Shown piece by piece: positions 1-8,707 of a stretch of DNA of 64,000 nt. Origin of the DNA: JBMNQH01 sp050944035. GTDB taxonomy: Bacteria; Bacillota; Clostridia; Oscillospirales; Oscillospiraceae. Both the position numbers and the translations under genes were made by a program. Position 1 is the first letter of the stretch; each line of letters begins with the position of its first letter. Below the pieces are notes generated by a model. It saw only the letters and a list, made by a program, of their open reading frames with translations, was not told where the DNA came from and searched no databases. The DNA lies in NCBI GenBank assembly GCA_050944035.1, contig JBMNQH010000002.1:1-64000 (forward strand), given 5' to 3'.

Positions 1-40
1 GAATTGTTATAAATCGTAAATCCATATAAATGATTCTCGC

Positions 41-622
41 TTACTGTAGAAGAGACTGCACACCACCATAAATTAAATGAAAAATCTGTAATTGTGCCTG
101 CTCATCCCCCGGAATTTCCTGTTTTAAAATACGATAGACAAAGGACATCGTAGTATCGCGAACATAGGTCCACCAGATTGTCAAAGCAACACGATCAAAA
201 ATATGATATATATCATCTATTTCCTGCAATATTTTGTGTAAATCTTTAAAATACTCCAGATCAAATTGTCTCAATTCGATGGTATAGTAATTGGAGTTAC
301 AAAAATGAAAATAAAAAATTGCTTTTTCCGGATTTGTGAGCAGGTAATGAAAGAATTTTCCCCACAGAAAATTGATACACCCCTCCAAATCTGTATCGAT
401 ACACAGATTTTTAGTAGAAACACCCCGGTATAAAGCTGCAATTTCCTGATTAACCAGGTGAAAACAGGTAATCAGTAAATCATCTTTCCCATTAAAAAAA
501 CGATACACGTTGGCTTCAGACGTCTGACATTCTGCACCGATATGTTTCATTCTTAAATCCGTCAAACTATGGACACTCGCACATTTGATTGCAGATTGGA
601 TAATTCTATCTTTCATATTCAT
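41..622 (-). CDS. TetR/AcrR-family transcriptional regulator
   Basis: Predicted one-component repressor of 193 residues. The first ~50 residues form the family's helix-turn-helix; the recognition-helix region reads TSEANVYRFFNGKDDL. The remainder is a helical ligand-binding half with no recognisable subfamily signature. No transporter or enzyme lies divergent to it, so the target is unknown; it may control only itself or something beyond the left edge. A 10-bp inverted repeat at 708-733, about 90 bp upstream of the start, is the best operator candidate. An ATG lies two codons inside the chosen start and cannot be excluded. Family call is firm, function inferred. Confidence 0.85.
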   Translation of the reverse strand: MNMKDRIIQSAIKCASVHSLTDLRMKHIGAECQTSEANVYRFFNGKDDLLITCFHLVNQEIAALYRGVSTKNLCIDTDLEGCINFLWGKFFHYLLTNPEKAIFYFHFCNSNYYTIELRQFDLEYFKDLHKILQEIDDIYHIFDRVALTIWWTYVRDTTMSFVYRILKQEIPGDEQAQLQIFHLIYGGVQSLLQ

Positions 623-707
623 TGGTTAGCAGACTCCTATACTATTAATTTCATACGAGATGGGCAATCAGACCATGCAAACAACGATATAAACAGTCTG
701 AGCATCA

Positions 708-733
708 TACTACAAAAGAAATATTTTGTAGTA
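708..733. repeat. Inverted repeat, candidate TetR operator
   Basis: Perfect 10-bp arms (TACTACAAAA / TTTTGTAGTA) around a 6-base centre, in the gap between the recombinase stop and the TetR start. Its size suits a TetR dimer site. The alternative, a terminator for the recombinase, is weaker because no T-run follows on the minus strand. Confidence 0.4.
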
Positions 734-857
734 CTCCGTACCATTATAGTGGAAGAATTTTCAAATAAATTGAGATTCCATTTAAAAATATCATTTTTTT
801 GTTCATAAATCAAGTAAGGAATATAAAATAGAACTTGGTAAATACAGGAATATATTG

Positions 858-1703
858 CTATAAAATCAACTCCATGCGATTGATCAAGCGTTCATGATTG
901 GAACCGCTTTCCATAATATAAAGACGTGTTGTCTCGATATTGGAATGTCCCAAAACATCTGCCAGCTTTGCAATATCCCTTTCCAAATTATAGAATGTTT
1001 TTGCAAACAAATGCCGGAGATTATGTGGAAACACTTTATGCGGGTCCACGCCTGCTCTCTCACACAGTCTCTTCATGTCTTTCCAAACATTCGAGCGATT
1101 CAGCGGCTGACCAGTTCTGGTAGTGAAGAGACTGCCCGACGTGATGCGATACTCTTTGGCGTACCGCCGCAGCGCTGTTTTCAGTTTCTTCGGCAACAGG
1201 ATTATTCGTCGTTTTCCTTTGCAATTTACTTCTGTCTGTCCTGTATATATGCTTTCTACTGTAATATATTGCAGTTCACTGATTCGAATTCCAGTGCCGC
1301 AAATAGTCTGCATAATCATAGCAAGCCGACGATTTCCCTTAGACTCTGCAATACGCAACAGTCGAAAATACTCGTCACGGGTCAGATCTTTCTTTTTATC
1401 ACGAAATACACGGCGCTGTATCTTCATCAGTTTAACGCGCAGTTCACTCCAACCCATAGATGCAAAAAATCCGTTGAGAACTGTCAACATGGAATTGACT
1501 GTCGTAACTGCATAGCGTTGTAACAACTGTTCCTTATAAGCAATGACATCCTCTTTATAAAAGGTATTGCCCTCCCCGATAAAATCTCCAAATGTATTAA
1601 GGTCATGGCTATATTTTTCAATGGTACCATCACTCTTTTCTGCTTTCTTTAATAAATCAAGATATTCTTTTATCCATACAGTATTCCAGATTCTTTTCAC
1701 CAC
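858..1703 (-). CDS. Tyrosine recombinase/integrase (XerC/D-like)
   Basis: Site-specific recombinase of 281 residues. An N-terminal SAM-like core-binding domain (about 10-90) precedes the catalytic domain. The catalytic set is visible: R140 in GTGIRISEL, K164 near CKGKRR, H227xxR230 in PHNLRH, H253 in LGHSNIETT and the nucleophile Y262. The ribosome site AAGGAGGT sits immediately before tandem GTG codons (1703 and 1700); either could start. No phage or conjugation genes adjoin it, so it may be an orphan integrase, a remnant of an element, or an invertase acting on nearby repeats. Fold and activity are secure, the substrate is not. Confidence 0.88.
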   Translation of the reverse strand: MVKRIWNTVWIKEYLDLLKKAEKSDGTIEKYSHDLNTFGDFIGEGNTFYKEDVIAYKEQLLQRYAVTTVNSMLTVLNGFFASMGWSELRVKLMKIQRRVFRDKKKDLTRDEYFRLLRIAESKGNRRLAMIMQTICGTGIRISELQYITVESIYTGQTEVNCKGKRRIILLPKKLKTALRRYAKEYRITSGSLFTTRTGQPLNRSNVWKDMKRLCERAGVDPHKVFPHNLRHLFAKTFYNLERDIAKLADVLGHSNIETTRLYIMESGSNHERLINRMELIL

Positions 1704-1851
1704 AATACCTCCTTATATACAGCATGGTTTAGTATGCCAATACAAAAAGATTTTATTAGTATAAACTGTAAAAAGCAGAAAACAAAGCGTATTTTATTGG
1801 GGAAATCATACAAAAATATTGCATCTTTATACAATTTAATATGGAAATATT

Positions 1852-1891
1852 AAACACCTTAGACAATAAAGTGAGAATGTCTAAGGTGTTT
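1852..1891. repeat. 14-bp perfect inverted repeat (hairpin)
   Basis: Arms AAACACCTTAGACA (1852-1865) and its exact complement (1878-1891) enclose a 12-base loop between the recombinase and the csoR promoter. The right arm runs into TTTTCG, so it could terminate rightward transcription. It could also be a recombinase binding site. Confidence 0.45.
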
Positions 1892-1907
1892 TCGTTGTCT
1901 GACATCA

Positions 1908-1960
1908 TTGACTTTCGCCAGATTTTATAGTATCATCGCACCACACCCTAGGGGGGTATT
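1908..1960 (+). promoter_or_regulatory. csoR-copA promoter with CsoR operator
   Basis: TTGACT (1908-1913), 17-bp spacer, TATCAT (1931-1936). Just downstream lies a GC-rich pseudo-palindrome, ACACCCTAGGGGGGTATT (1943-1960), resembling the TACCC...GGGTA type of CsoR site known from Firmicutes. Its placement over the transcription start fits repression released by Cu(I). Confidence 0.7.
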
Positions 1961-1988
1961 ATAATGTTATAGAGGGGAATTTTATACT

Positions 1989-2252
1989 ATGATGGCAGAT
2001 GAAGGAAAAGTTCTACGGTTGTTGAAAACCGCACGGGGACAAATAGATGGAATTATCAAAATGGTGGAGGAAAATCGATACTGTATCGATATCTCCCATC
2101 AGCTTATGGCCGCTGAAGCCATTTTAAATACCACCAACCGAGAAATTCTGGCAGCTCACTTAAAACATTGTGTGAACCATGCAGAATCCAAACAAGAAAA
2201 AAATGAAAAAATTGATGAATTCGTTGGTATGTTGGGCAAGATTATGAAGTAG
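1989..2252 (+). CDS. csoR: Copper-sensing repressor CsoR (DUF156 family)
   Basis: All-helical metal-responsive repressor of 87 residues. The Cu(I) ligand set C-x24-H-x3-C is intact as C32, H57 and C61 with the spacing of known CsoR proteins, which argues for copper rather than formaldehyde or persulfide sensing. The start has GAGGGG about 10 bases upstream; ATG-ATG leaves a one-codon ambiguity. copA follows 58 bases downstream in the same direction, and an operator-like palindrome overlaps the promoter. Cu(I) binding should release the DNA and induce the exporter. Specificity is inferred from ligands and neighbour. Confidence 0.92.
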   Translation: MMADEGKVLRLLKTARGQIDGIIKMVEENRYCIDISHQLMAAEAILNTTNREILAAHLKHCVNHAESKQEKNEKIDEFVGMLGKIMK

Positions 2253-2310
2253 CGGATTGATTAAAGTAATAGAATCGAAAACGCATCATCAGAAATGATA
2301 GGGGTTACCA

Positions 2311-4851
2311 ATGAAACAAAAATTTGATATTACAGGTATGACTTGCTCAGCCTGTTCCTCCCGTGTGGAAAAAAGCGTTGGTAAACTGGAAGGGATTCAA
2401 AATCTCAGTGTGAATCTTCTGACCAACAGTATGCAGGTTGAATATGACGAGCAGCAACTGAATGAACAGGATATCATCCATATCGTCGAGCAGGCAGGCT
2501 ATGGTGCCAGTCCTGCGCAGTCTGATACAGCAAAACGGGTTACTGCAACCGCCTCCAGTTCTTCTCCCATTGAAGAACAGATGCAGTCCATGAAACAACG
2601 GCTGATTACTTCTTTTACTTTTCTGATCCCTTTGATGTATATCTCCATGGGACATATGATCGGTCTGCCGCTTCCGTCTTTTTTGGTCGGACATAGAAAT
2701 GCAGTCAGTTTTGCGTTTGCGCAGTTCCTGCTTGCGCTTCCCATTATCTTTATCAACAATCACTATTATACCAAAGGTTTTTCCACTTTGTTCCACGGCG
2801 CACCCAATATGGACAGTTTGATTGCAGTCGGCTCTGGTGCCGCACTGCTTTATGGAATTTTTGCTATTTTTCGTATGAGCTATGGACTGGGAATCGGCAA
2901 TATGGAATTGGTGGCACAATATCACAAAGATTTGTATTTTGAGTCTGCTGCCATGATCCTTGCACTGATCACCTTTGGTAAGTATCTGGAGGCGAAGAGC
3001 AAAGGAAAAACCAGCGAGGCCTTGAACAAACTTTTGGATATGGCGCCAAAGACTGCCATCGTTGAGCGGAACCGCAAAGAAGTGCAGATTCTTGCGAGTG
3101 AGGTTGCAGTTGGCGATATCGTTGTGATCAAACCGGGTGCCAGCGTTCCGGTCGACGGGGTTGTCACCGAGGGAACCTCCAGTATCGACGAAGCTGCAAT
3201 CACCGGCGAAAGCATTCCTGTGCACAAAGAAGTCGGTATGCAGGTGATTGGTGCAACATTGAATAAAACCGGTTTTCTCAAAATCAGAGCCACCCGTGTC
3301 GGCGATGACACCACCTTCTCTCAAATTATCAAGTTGGTGGAAGATGCCAGCGCTACCAAAGCCCCAATCGCCAAACTTGCCGACAAAATTGCCGGTATCT
3401 TTGTCCCGATCGTCATGACAATTGCACTCATCACCGGCGTGGTATGGCTCCTGCTGGGTGCAACATTTGAATTTGCACTGTCCTGCGCCATCTGTGTTCT
3501 TGTCATCTCCTGCCCCTGCGCCCTAGGTCTTGCAACGCCGGTTGCTATCATGGTTGGTACTGGTAAAGGTGCAGAATGCGGAATCCTGATCAAATCCGGA
3601 GAAGCACTGGAAGTTGCTCACAACGTAAACAGTGTGGTTCTGGATAAAACCGGTACCATTACCCAGGGCAAACCGGTTGTCACAGATATCATTGCAGTTG
3701 ATCGGACAGAAGAGGCACTTCTATCGCTTGCTGCCGGTTTGGAAGAAAAGAGTGAACACCCTCTGGCACAGGCCATTCTGGAGAAGGCAAGGGAAACCCG
3801 CATCACTTTGCAGTCTGTGGATACTTTCACCTCCATTCCCGGCAAGGGATTGTCCGCAAGTTGGAACGGTAAAGACTATATGGCCGGCAATGCACGATTG
3901 CTGGAAGAACACTGCGTGGATCTCTCTGCTTATCAGGAACAGATGGACACGCTTGCATTGGCCGGCAAAACACCGCTTCTATTCAGTGAGAACAACCGTC
4001 TCATCGGGATCATCGCCGTTGCAGACATTGTAAAGCCGACCAGCAAACGCGCTATTGAAGCGCTGAAACGGTTGGGGGTTCGTGTCATCATGCTGACCGG
4101 CGACAACAAAAAGACCGCACAAGGCATTGCAAGAGATCTGGAAATTGATCAGGTTATTGCCGAGGTATTGCCACAGGATAAGGAAGCCGTCATTTCCGAT
4201 CTACAGCAGAAGGGTGAAACAGTCGCTATGGTTGGCGACGGTGTGAACGATGCCCCGGCCCTGGTTCGTGCAGACGTCGGCATTGCCATCGGTGCCGGCA
4301 CAGATGTTGCCGTAGAAAGTGCTGACATTATTTTGATGAAAAATGACCTGATGGATGTTGTCACCGCGATCCGGCTAAGCCGGAATGTCATTCGGAACAT
4401 CAAACAAAATCTCTTTTGGGCATTTTTCTATAACTGCCTTGGAATCCCATTGGCAGCCGGTGTATTTTACAGTCTGTTGGGTTGGAGACTAAATCCTATG
4501 TTTGGCGCAGCAGCTATGAGCTTTTCTAGCGTTTTTGTCGTAACCAACGCCTTGCGATTAAAATTCTTTAAGGCAAACACCGACAGGATCGAAGAATTCC
4601 CCCAACAGGAACCAGAACGAATACAACAATCAATAACGGAGGACAAAAACATGGTATTAAAAATTGACGGTATGATGTGTATGCATTGCGTAGCGCACGT
4701 TGAGAAGGCGCTTAATGCAGTGGAAGGTGTCGACAGCGTTACAGTCAGCTTGGAAGGAAAAGAAGCTACTGTAACGGGTACAGCATCCCAAGAATCTCTA
4801 AAAGCTGCAGTTGCGGATGCCGGATACGAAGTTATCCAGATCATCGCATAA
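2311..4851 (+). CDS. copA: Cu(I)-exporting P1B-type ATPase CopA with C-terminal CopZ-like domain
   Basis: Membrane copper pump of 846 residues. Order of parts: N-terminal HMA domain with GMTCSACSS (C12, C15); paired helices; actuator domain with the TGES loop; the Cu-binding membrane motif C401-P-C403; phosphorylation motif DKTGT at D445; GDGxNDxPAL hinge; final helices; then, after a polar linker, a second HMA domain with GMMCMHC (C790, C793). CopA usually carries its HMA domains at the N-terminus, so a C-terminal chaperone-like copy is unusual. An internal ribosome site and ATG precede that domain (separate entry). Cotranscribed with csoR. Confidence 0.96.
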   Translation: MKQKFDITGMTCSACSSRVEKSVGKLEGIQNLSVNLLTNSMQVEYDEQQLNEQDIIHIVEQAGYGASPAQSDTAKRVTATASSSSPIEEQMQSMKQRLITSFTFLIPLMYISMGHMIGLPLPSFLVGHRNAVSFAFAQFLLALPIIFINNHYYTKGFSTLFHGAPNMDSLIAVGSGAALLYGIFAIFRMSYGLGIGNMELVAQYHKDLYFESAAMILALITFGKYLEAKSKGKTSEALNKLLDMAPKTAIVERNRKEVQILASEVAVGDIVVIKPGASVPVDGVVTEGTSSIDEAAITGESIPVHKEVGMQVIGATLNKTGFLKIRATRVGDDTTFSQIIKLVEDASATKAPIAKLADKIAGIFVPIVMTIALITGVVWLLLGATFEFALSCAICVLVISCPCALGLATPVAIMVGTGKGAECGILIKSGEALEVAHNVNSVVLDKTGTITQGKPVVTDIIAVDRTEEALLSLAAGLEEKSEHPLAQAILEKARETRITLQSVDTFTSIPGKGLSASWNGKDYMAGNARLLEEHCVDLSAYQEQMDTLALAGKTPLLFSENNRLIGIIAVADIVKPTSKRAIEALKRLGVRVIMLTGDNKKTAQGIARDLEIDQVIAEVLPQDKEAVISDLQQKGETVAMVGDGVNDAPALVRADVGIAIGAGTDVAVESADIILMKNDLMDVVTAIRLSRNVIRNIKQNLFWAFFYNCLGIPLAAGVFYSLLGWRLNPMFGAAAMSFSSVFVVTNALRLKFFKANTDRIEEFPQQEPERIQQSITEDKNMVLKIDGMMCMHCVAHVEKALNAVEGVDSVTVSLEGKEATVTGTASQESLKAAVADAGYEVIQIIA
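4651..4851 (+). CDS. Possible internal-start CopZ-like copper chaperone
   Basis: Inside copA, a textbook GGAGGA (4638-4643) lies 7 bases before an in-frame ATG (codon 781). Translation from there would give a free 66-residue HMA protein starting MVLKIDGMMCMHC, the normal size and start of CopZ. This looks like an ancestral copA-copZ pair fused by loss of the copA stop while the copZ ribosome site was kept. Whether it is still used is inference. Confidence 0.4.
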   Translation: MVLKIDGMMCMHCVAHVEKALNAVEGVDSVTVSLEGKEATVTGTASQESLKAAVADAGYEVIQIIA

Positions 4852-4878
4852 CGACCGTCACTTTCGTACACACAGAAG

Positions 4879-4925
4879 AGGAACCGCCGCATCAAAGATA
4901 TCTTTGGTGCGGCGGTTCCTTCTCT
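4879..4925. terminator. Bidirectional terminator between copA and the PAP2 gene
   Basis: A 21-bp stem (AGGAACCGCCGCATC... with one mismatch, 4879-4920) separates two convergent genes and is followed by TTCTCTGTT on the plus strand. Confidence 0.75.
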
Positions 4926-4926
4926 G

Positions 4927-5592
4927 TTATTTGTCACTGTGATGCTGTCTGTTTTTCCTGCGGAATTTACCATAAAGTAACAAATCAAGCGGTACACACA
5001 AAACAACGCTGCCAATGACATCTAGAATTGAATGCTGTTTAATCAACACGGTAGAAGCACTGATCAGCACGGCCAGCGTCAGTGCAACGCCGCGCACCAA
5101 ACCTTTGCGGCGAGGCTTGTCACTATGAAACCAGGCACCGACGACAGCCCAGGAGCCAACGACGTGCATACTGGGAAAGACATTCAGATTGTTGTCCACC
5201 CGATAAATTACTCCAACCAATGCTGAGAACAGGTTTTCCCTCTCAAAGGTATCCGGTCGAAGATCCTGTCCGTTTGGGAACAGAACGCAGATTAACAAGC
5301 TGAGGGTCATACCAAGCATCATAAAATACATATAGTGCCGAAAGACCGGTGGATCTGCCATCACAAAGTACAGCGCCGTAACGCCAAGAAAGGGATACCA
5401 GAGATAGTAGGGAATCACGAAAATCTCTAAAAACGGAATCTTATCATCCAAGGGCAGATAGGAAACCCAGTAATCCCCGCCTATATTATGCTCTATTAGA
5501 AAAAAACTGAGAATATAGACCGGAAAATAGAGAAGAAGCCAACAATGCGGATTACGCTTTAAAAAGGTTTTAAAGTTTGCTCTTTTTCTCAT
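4927..5592 (-). CDS. PAP2-family membrane phosphatase (inositolphosphotransferase-like)
   Basis: Integral membrane protein of 221 residues with several hydrophobic spans. The PAP2 catalytic core is visible as FPSMHV (motif 2, His) and QHSILDV (motif 3, His and Asp). The layout, with motif 2 late and a long loop after the N-terminal helices, is that of the Aur1/Ipt1-like branch. It should dephosphorylate or transfer a lipid phosphate at the outer membrane face. It overlaps the end of the upstream lipid kinase gene by 23 bases, so the two are translationally coupled. The pairing suggests cycling between diacylglycerol and phosphatidate, but the substrate is inferred. Confidence 0.85.
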   Translation of the reverse strand: MRKRANFKTFLKRNPHCWLLLYFPVYILSFFLIEHNIGGDYWVSYLPLDDKIPFLEIFVIPYYLWYPFLGVTALYFVMADPPVFRHYMYFMMLGMTLSLLICVLFPNGQDLRPDTFERENLFSALVGVIYRVDNNLNVFPSMHVVGSWAVVGAWFHSDKPRRKGLVRGVALTLAVLISASTVLIKQHSILDVIGSVVLCVPLDLLLYGKFRRKNRQHHSDK

Positions 5593-6481
5593 GAATCATC
5601 ATTTCAATCACTTGATGAAGATTACGAATCTCGATTTCATGGCATCCTTTTTCCAGTTCCCCGTCCAGTGTCCATGGCATATCCTCCGGTGCGAAAATCT
5701 TCACCGAGGCCGAGGAACAGAAGTTAATCATTTCAGAAGTATACTGTTGTGTACGCAAATCGTTGATGATTCGATACAGCTGCAGTGCGTTGGTGGGACT
5801 TTTAATCAGCATAATTTCAAACAGGCCATCGTTCATACTGACCAGATCAGGAGAAATCTCCAAAATTCCGGCAATGGACGTAGAATTGCTGACTGCACCA
5901 AAAATATAATCGTCCTCAAAGACCTCTCCAGTCTCTGTCTCCACCCGCATATGGATGGGACGGATACGCGGCGTCTCCTTAATGCCTTCCAAGATATAAG
6001 CCAAATGCCCCAGCATATTTTTCAGGGATTGTGGCGTACTGTAAGAGGTATTGGTAAACGCGCCAAATGACGCAACATAGGAAAACGTACGGTCATTGAA
6101 GCTACCGGCATCCAACAGATGCGGGGTTCCCTCCATAATATCGCGCGCAGCAGTCATAATATCCTTTGACAGACCAATACTACTTGCAAAATCGTTGGTG
6201 CTGCCAGCCGGAATATAGCCGATCGGCTTTTTGACCTCGGCCTGAATCAGCCCGCGAATGACTTCATTCAGTGTACCGTCACCGCCGATACAGACGATCA
6301 GATCCACTTGATTACAATGGTCATAGACATAGTCGACAGCCTGGCCTGCAGCACTTGTTACAAACACCATACTCTGATAATGGTTTGCAGAAAACAGCCC
6401 GAGAATCTCCACAAGATATCGATTGGCTCGTTTCTGCCCTGCACAGGGGTTTACGATGAGTAACAGTTTTTTTTCATCCAT
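5570..6481 (-). CDS. Diacylglycerol/lipid kinase (YegS/DgkB-like)
   Basis: Cytoplasmic lipid kinase of 303 residues. The N-terminal catalytic domain begins LLIVNPCAGQKRA and contains the nucleotide-binding GGDGTLNEV and IPAGSTNDFA motifs of the DAGK family. The C-terminal beta-rich domain contains the expected SPDLVSMNDGLFEI and DGE segments. It likely phosphorylates diacylglycerol or a related lipid to recycle it into phospholipid or teichoic-acid metabolism. A strong promoter lies at 6542-6570, and the next gene is a PAP2 phosphatase overlapping its 3' end. Exact lipid substrate cannot be read from sequence. Confidence 0.9.
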   Translation of the reverse strand: MDEKKLLLIVNPCAGQKRANRYLVEILGLFSANHYQSMVFVTSAAGQAVDYVYDHCNQVDLIVCIGGDGTLNEVIRGLIQAEVKKPIGYIPAGSTNDFASSIGLSKDIMTAARDIMEGTPHLLDAGSFNDRTFSYVASFGAFTNTSYSTPQSLKNMLGHLAYILEGIKETPRIRPIHMRVETETGEVFEDDYIFGAVSNSTSIAGILEISPDLVSMNDGLFEIMLIKSPTNALQLYRIINDLRTQQYTSEMINFCSSASVKIFAPEDMPWTLDGELEKGCHEIEIRNLHQVIEMMIHEKKSKL

Positions 6482-6541
6482 TTATTCTTTCCTCATTTAT
6501 GAACAAACAGCCCATAGTATCATTTGTAATATATCTATTTT

Positions 6542-6570
6542 ATCATAATCGGAACCATATGATCTGTCAA
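6542..6570 (-). promoter_or_regulatory. Promoter of the lipid kinase-PAP2 operon
   Basis: Minus strand TTGACA (6570-6565), 17-bp spacer, TATGAT (6547-6542): near-consensus vegetative promoter, about 60 bp before the kinase start. Confidence 0.75.
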
Positions 6571-6662
6571 TAGGAGTCACAACACTGTCACATTTTGTTC
6601 ATATTTTCTTACAATTTTCCGCAGAATGCTTTTTTATCCTCGATTTTTTACATTTTCCACTC

Positions 6663-7316
6663 TTATACTTGAAAATCATGTGCATCTTCCAACACCATTT
6701 CTTTCACCTTCATCAGTCGAATTTTGGTGGAAAGATCATTTTCTTCGAGTTTCATTGTGATATAGCGGATATTGGCCTGCAATTCTGGAATCATTACATA
6801 TTCGAGCGCATTGACACGGCGACGAGTCTTTTCGATTTCCTTCGCCAGCATCTGCACGGTCTTTTCCGACTGTGCCAATGCCAGCATATCTTCAAACACC
6901 CCAGCCAATGCAGTGAGCGCATAGTCGAGTTCGCCGGAAGTCTGTGCAAAGCCATAGGGAAAAATTTCTCCATTTTCCAGCGTTTCCGTCTCAAAATGGT
7001 AATCCGGTACATTGACGCTCATAATATTTCGATAGGTCACATCCAACCCAACATGCTGGCGCGGGTACAGCAGTGCCTGTTCCAGCATCTCCGGCGACAT
7101 GATGGCCGAAGCAACCGTCAGACCGGCAAATGCCGTTGTCAGCCCTTCCTCTACGCGTTCCCGCAACTTTTCGCTCTCCTTCACGGAAATCATAAACTGA
7201 CGCATCAGTTCATCCCGCTTATCCTTGAGCAGTTTGTGTCCACGGGTAGAAGTACGCAGACGGGCTTTTAATTGATTCAGGACCATTCTGGTCGGCGTAA
7301 TGGTCGTTCCTGGCAT
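6663..7316 (-). CDS. atpD: V-type ATP synthase subunit D
   Basis: Central-shaft subunit of 217 residues, last gene of the V-ATPase operon. It begins with the family's PTRMVLNQLKARL segment, and long helices at both ends should form the coiled-coil shaft that turns inside the A3B3 head. The C-terminus (NALEYVMIPELQANIRYI) is the conserved family end. It follows atpB by 17 bases. Rotor partner of subunit F. No oddities; length is normal. Confidence 0.97.
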   Translation of the reverse strand: MPGTTITPTRMVLNQLKARLRTSTRGHKLLKDKRDELMRQFMISVKESEKLRERVEEGLTTAFAGLTVASAIMSPEMLEQALLYPRQHVGLDVTYRNIMSVNVPDYHFETETLENGEIFPYGFAQTSGELDYALTALAGVFEDMLALAQSEKTVQMLAKEIEKTRRRVNALEYVMIPELQANIRYITMKLEENDLSTKIRLMKVKEMVLEDAHDFQV

Positions 7317-7333
7317 GATACCGCCTCCAGTTC

Positions 7334-8707
7334 CTATTTCTTCGGCATATATTTTTCAATATGCTCCAGTTTCAGACGTTTCAATTCCCCCCTGGGCAGG
7401 ATACTGAGCAGCTCCCAACCAAGATTCAGTGTCTCTTCAATCGAGCGGTTGGTCTGATTTCCCTGACCAACATACCGTTTCTCAAATTCATCGGCAAACT
7501 GCGCAAACAACTGGTCGTCCTCAGACAGTGCGGACTCACCCAAAATAGTCATCAGCTCTTTGGCATCCTTGCCACGGGAATAAGCCGCAAACAATTGATT
7601 CATCGTACCGGCATGGTCCTCGCGGGTCTTTCCTTCTCCGATGCCCTTATCCTTCAGACGGCTCAGCGAAGGCAGCACATCGATGGGTGGAATGATGCCC
7701 TTGCGATGCAGCTCACGGGAAAGAATGATCTGTCCTTCCGTAATATAACCGGTCAGGTCGGGGATTGGATGCGTTTTGTCGTCCTCAGGCATGGTCAGAA
7801 TCGGAATCATCGTAATCGAACCGGGCATATCCAGATGACGACCGGCACGTTCATACATCGTGGCGAGGTCGGTATACATGTAGCCGGGATAACCACGGCG
7901 GCCGGGTACTTCCTTTTTCGCGGCAGAGATCTCACGCAGCGCCTCTGCATAGTTTGTAATATCTGTTAGAATGACAAGGACATGCATTCCCTTATCAAAT
8001 GCAAGATATTCCGCAGCAGTCAACGCCATTCTGGGGGTTGCAATCCGTTCTACTGCCGGATCGTTGGCAAGATTGGTAAACAGGACAGTACGGTCCAGCG
8101 CACCGGTACGACGGAATTCCCGCACAAAGTATTCCGACTCCTCAAAGGTGATACCGATCGCCGCAAAGACAACCGCAAAATTGGAGTCGCCGCCCAGTAC
8201 CTTCGCCTGACGCGCAATCTGTGCTGCAAGAGCCGCATGGGGCAGGCCGGAGCAGGAAAAAATCGGCAGTTTCTGACCACGGACCAGTGTATTCAGACCG
8301 TCAATTGCAGAGATCCCAGTCTGAATAAATTCCGCGGGGTAAGCGCGCGCTGCTGGATTCATCGGCAGACCGTTGATGTCACGATGGGCTTCTGGGATAA
8401 TCTCCGGGCCACCGTCAATAGGATTTCCCATGCCGGAGAATACGCGCCCAAGCATATCTTCCGATACGGCAAGTTCCAGGCTGTGGCCAAGGAAGCGTAC
8501 CTTGCTCTCTGACAGGTTGATGCCGGCTGCACTCTCAAACAGCTGCAAAACAGCAACATCGCCGTCAACCTCCAGAACCTTGCAGTGTCGAACCTGTCCG
8601 TTTGGAAGCTCCAGCTCGGCCAGTTCGTCATAGGCAACGCCTTCGACGCCACGAACCAGCATCAACGGATTGGCAACCTGAGAAATGGTTTGATATTCTT
8701 TAATCAC
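7334..8707 (-). CDS. atpB: V-type ATP synthase subunit B (non-catalytic)
   Basis: Non-catalytic nucleotide-site subunit of the V1 head, 457 residues. It has the alpha/beta ATPase fold, starting IKEYQTISQVANPLMLV, with the family blocks MGNPIDGGPEI, FSCSGLPHAALAAQI (degenerate P-loop, as expected for B) and PGRRGYPGYMYTDLA. It overlaps the end of atpA by 4 bases and is followed by atpD. With atpA it forms the alternating A3B3 hexamer. Confidence 0.98.
   Translation of the reverse strand: MIKEYQTISQVANPLMLVRGVEGVAYDELAELELPNGQVRHCKVLEVDGDVAVLQLFESAAGINLSESKVRFLGHSLELAVSEDMLGRVFSGMGNPIDGGPEIIPEAHRDINGLPMNPAARAYPAEFIQTGISAIDGLNTLVRGQKLPIFSCSGLPHAALAAQIARQAKVLGGDSNFAVVFAAIGITFEESEYFVREFRRTGALDRTVLFTNLANDPAVERIATPRMALTAAEYLAFDKGMHVLVILTDITNYAEALREISAAKKEVPGRRGYPGYMYTDLATMYERAGRHLDMPGSITMIPILTMPEDDKTHPIPDLTGYITEGQIILSRELHRKGIIPPIDVLPSLSRLKDKGIGEGKTREDHAGTMNQLFAAYSRGKDAKELMTILGESALSEDDQLFAQFADEFEKRYVGQGNQTNRSIEETLNLGWELLSILPRGELKRLKLEHIEKYMPKK

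Noticed and set aside
569..808. 79-codon plus-strand frame overlapping the TetR start
   Set aside because: Antisense and intergenic, no ribosome site, and it runs across the inverted repeat.
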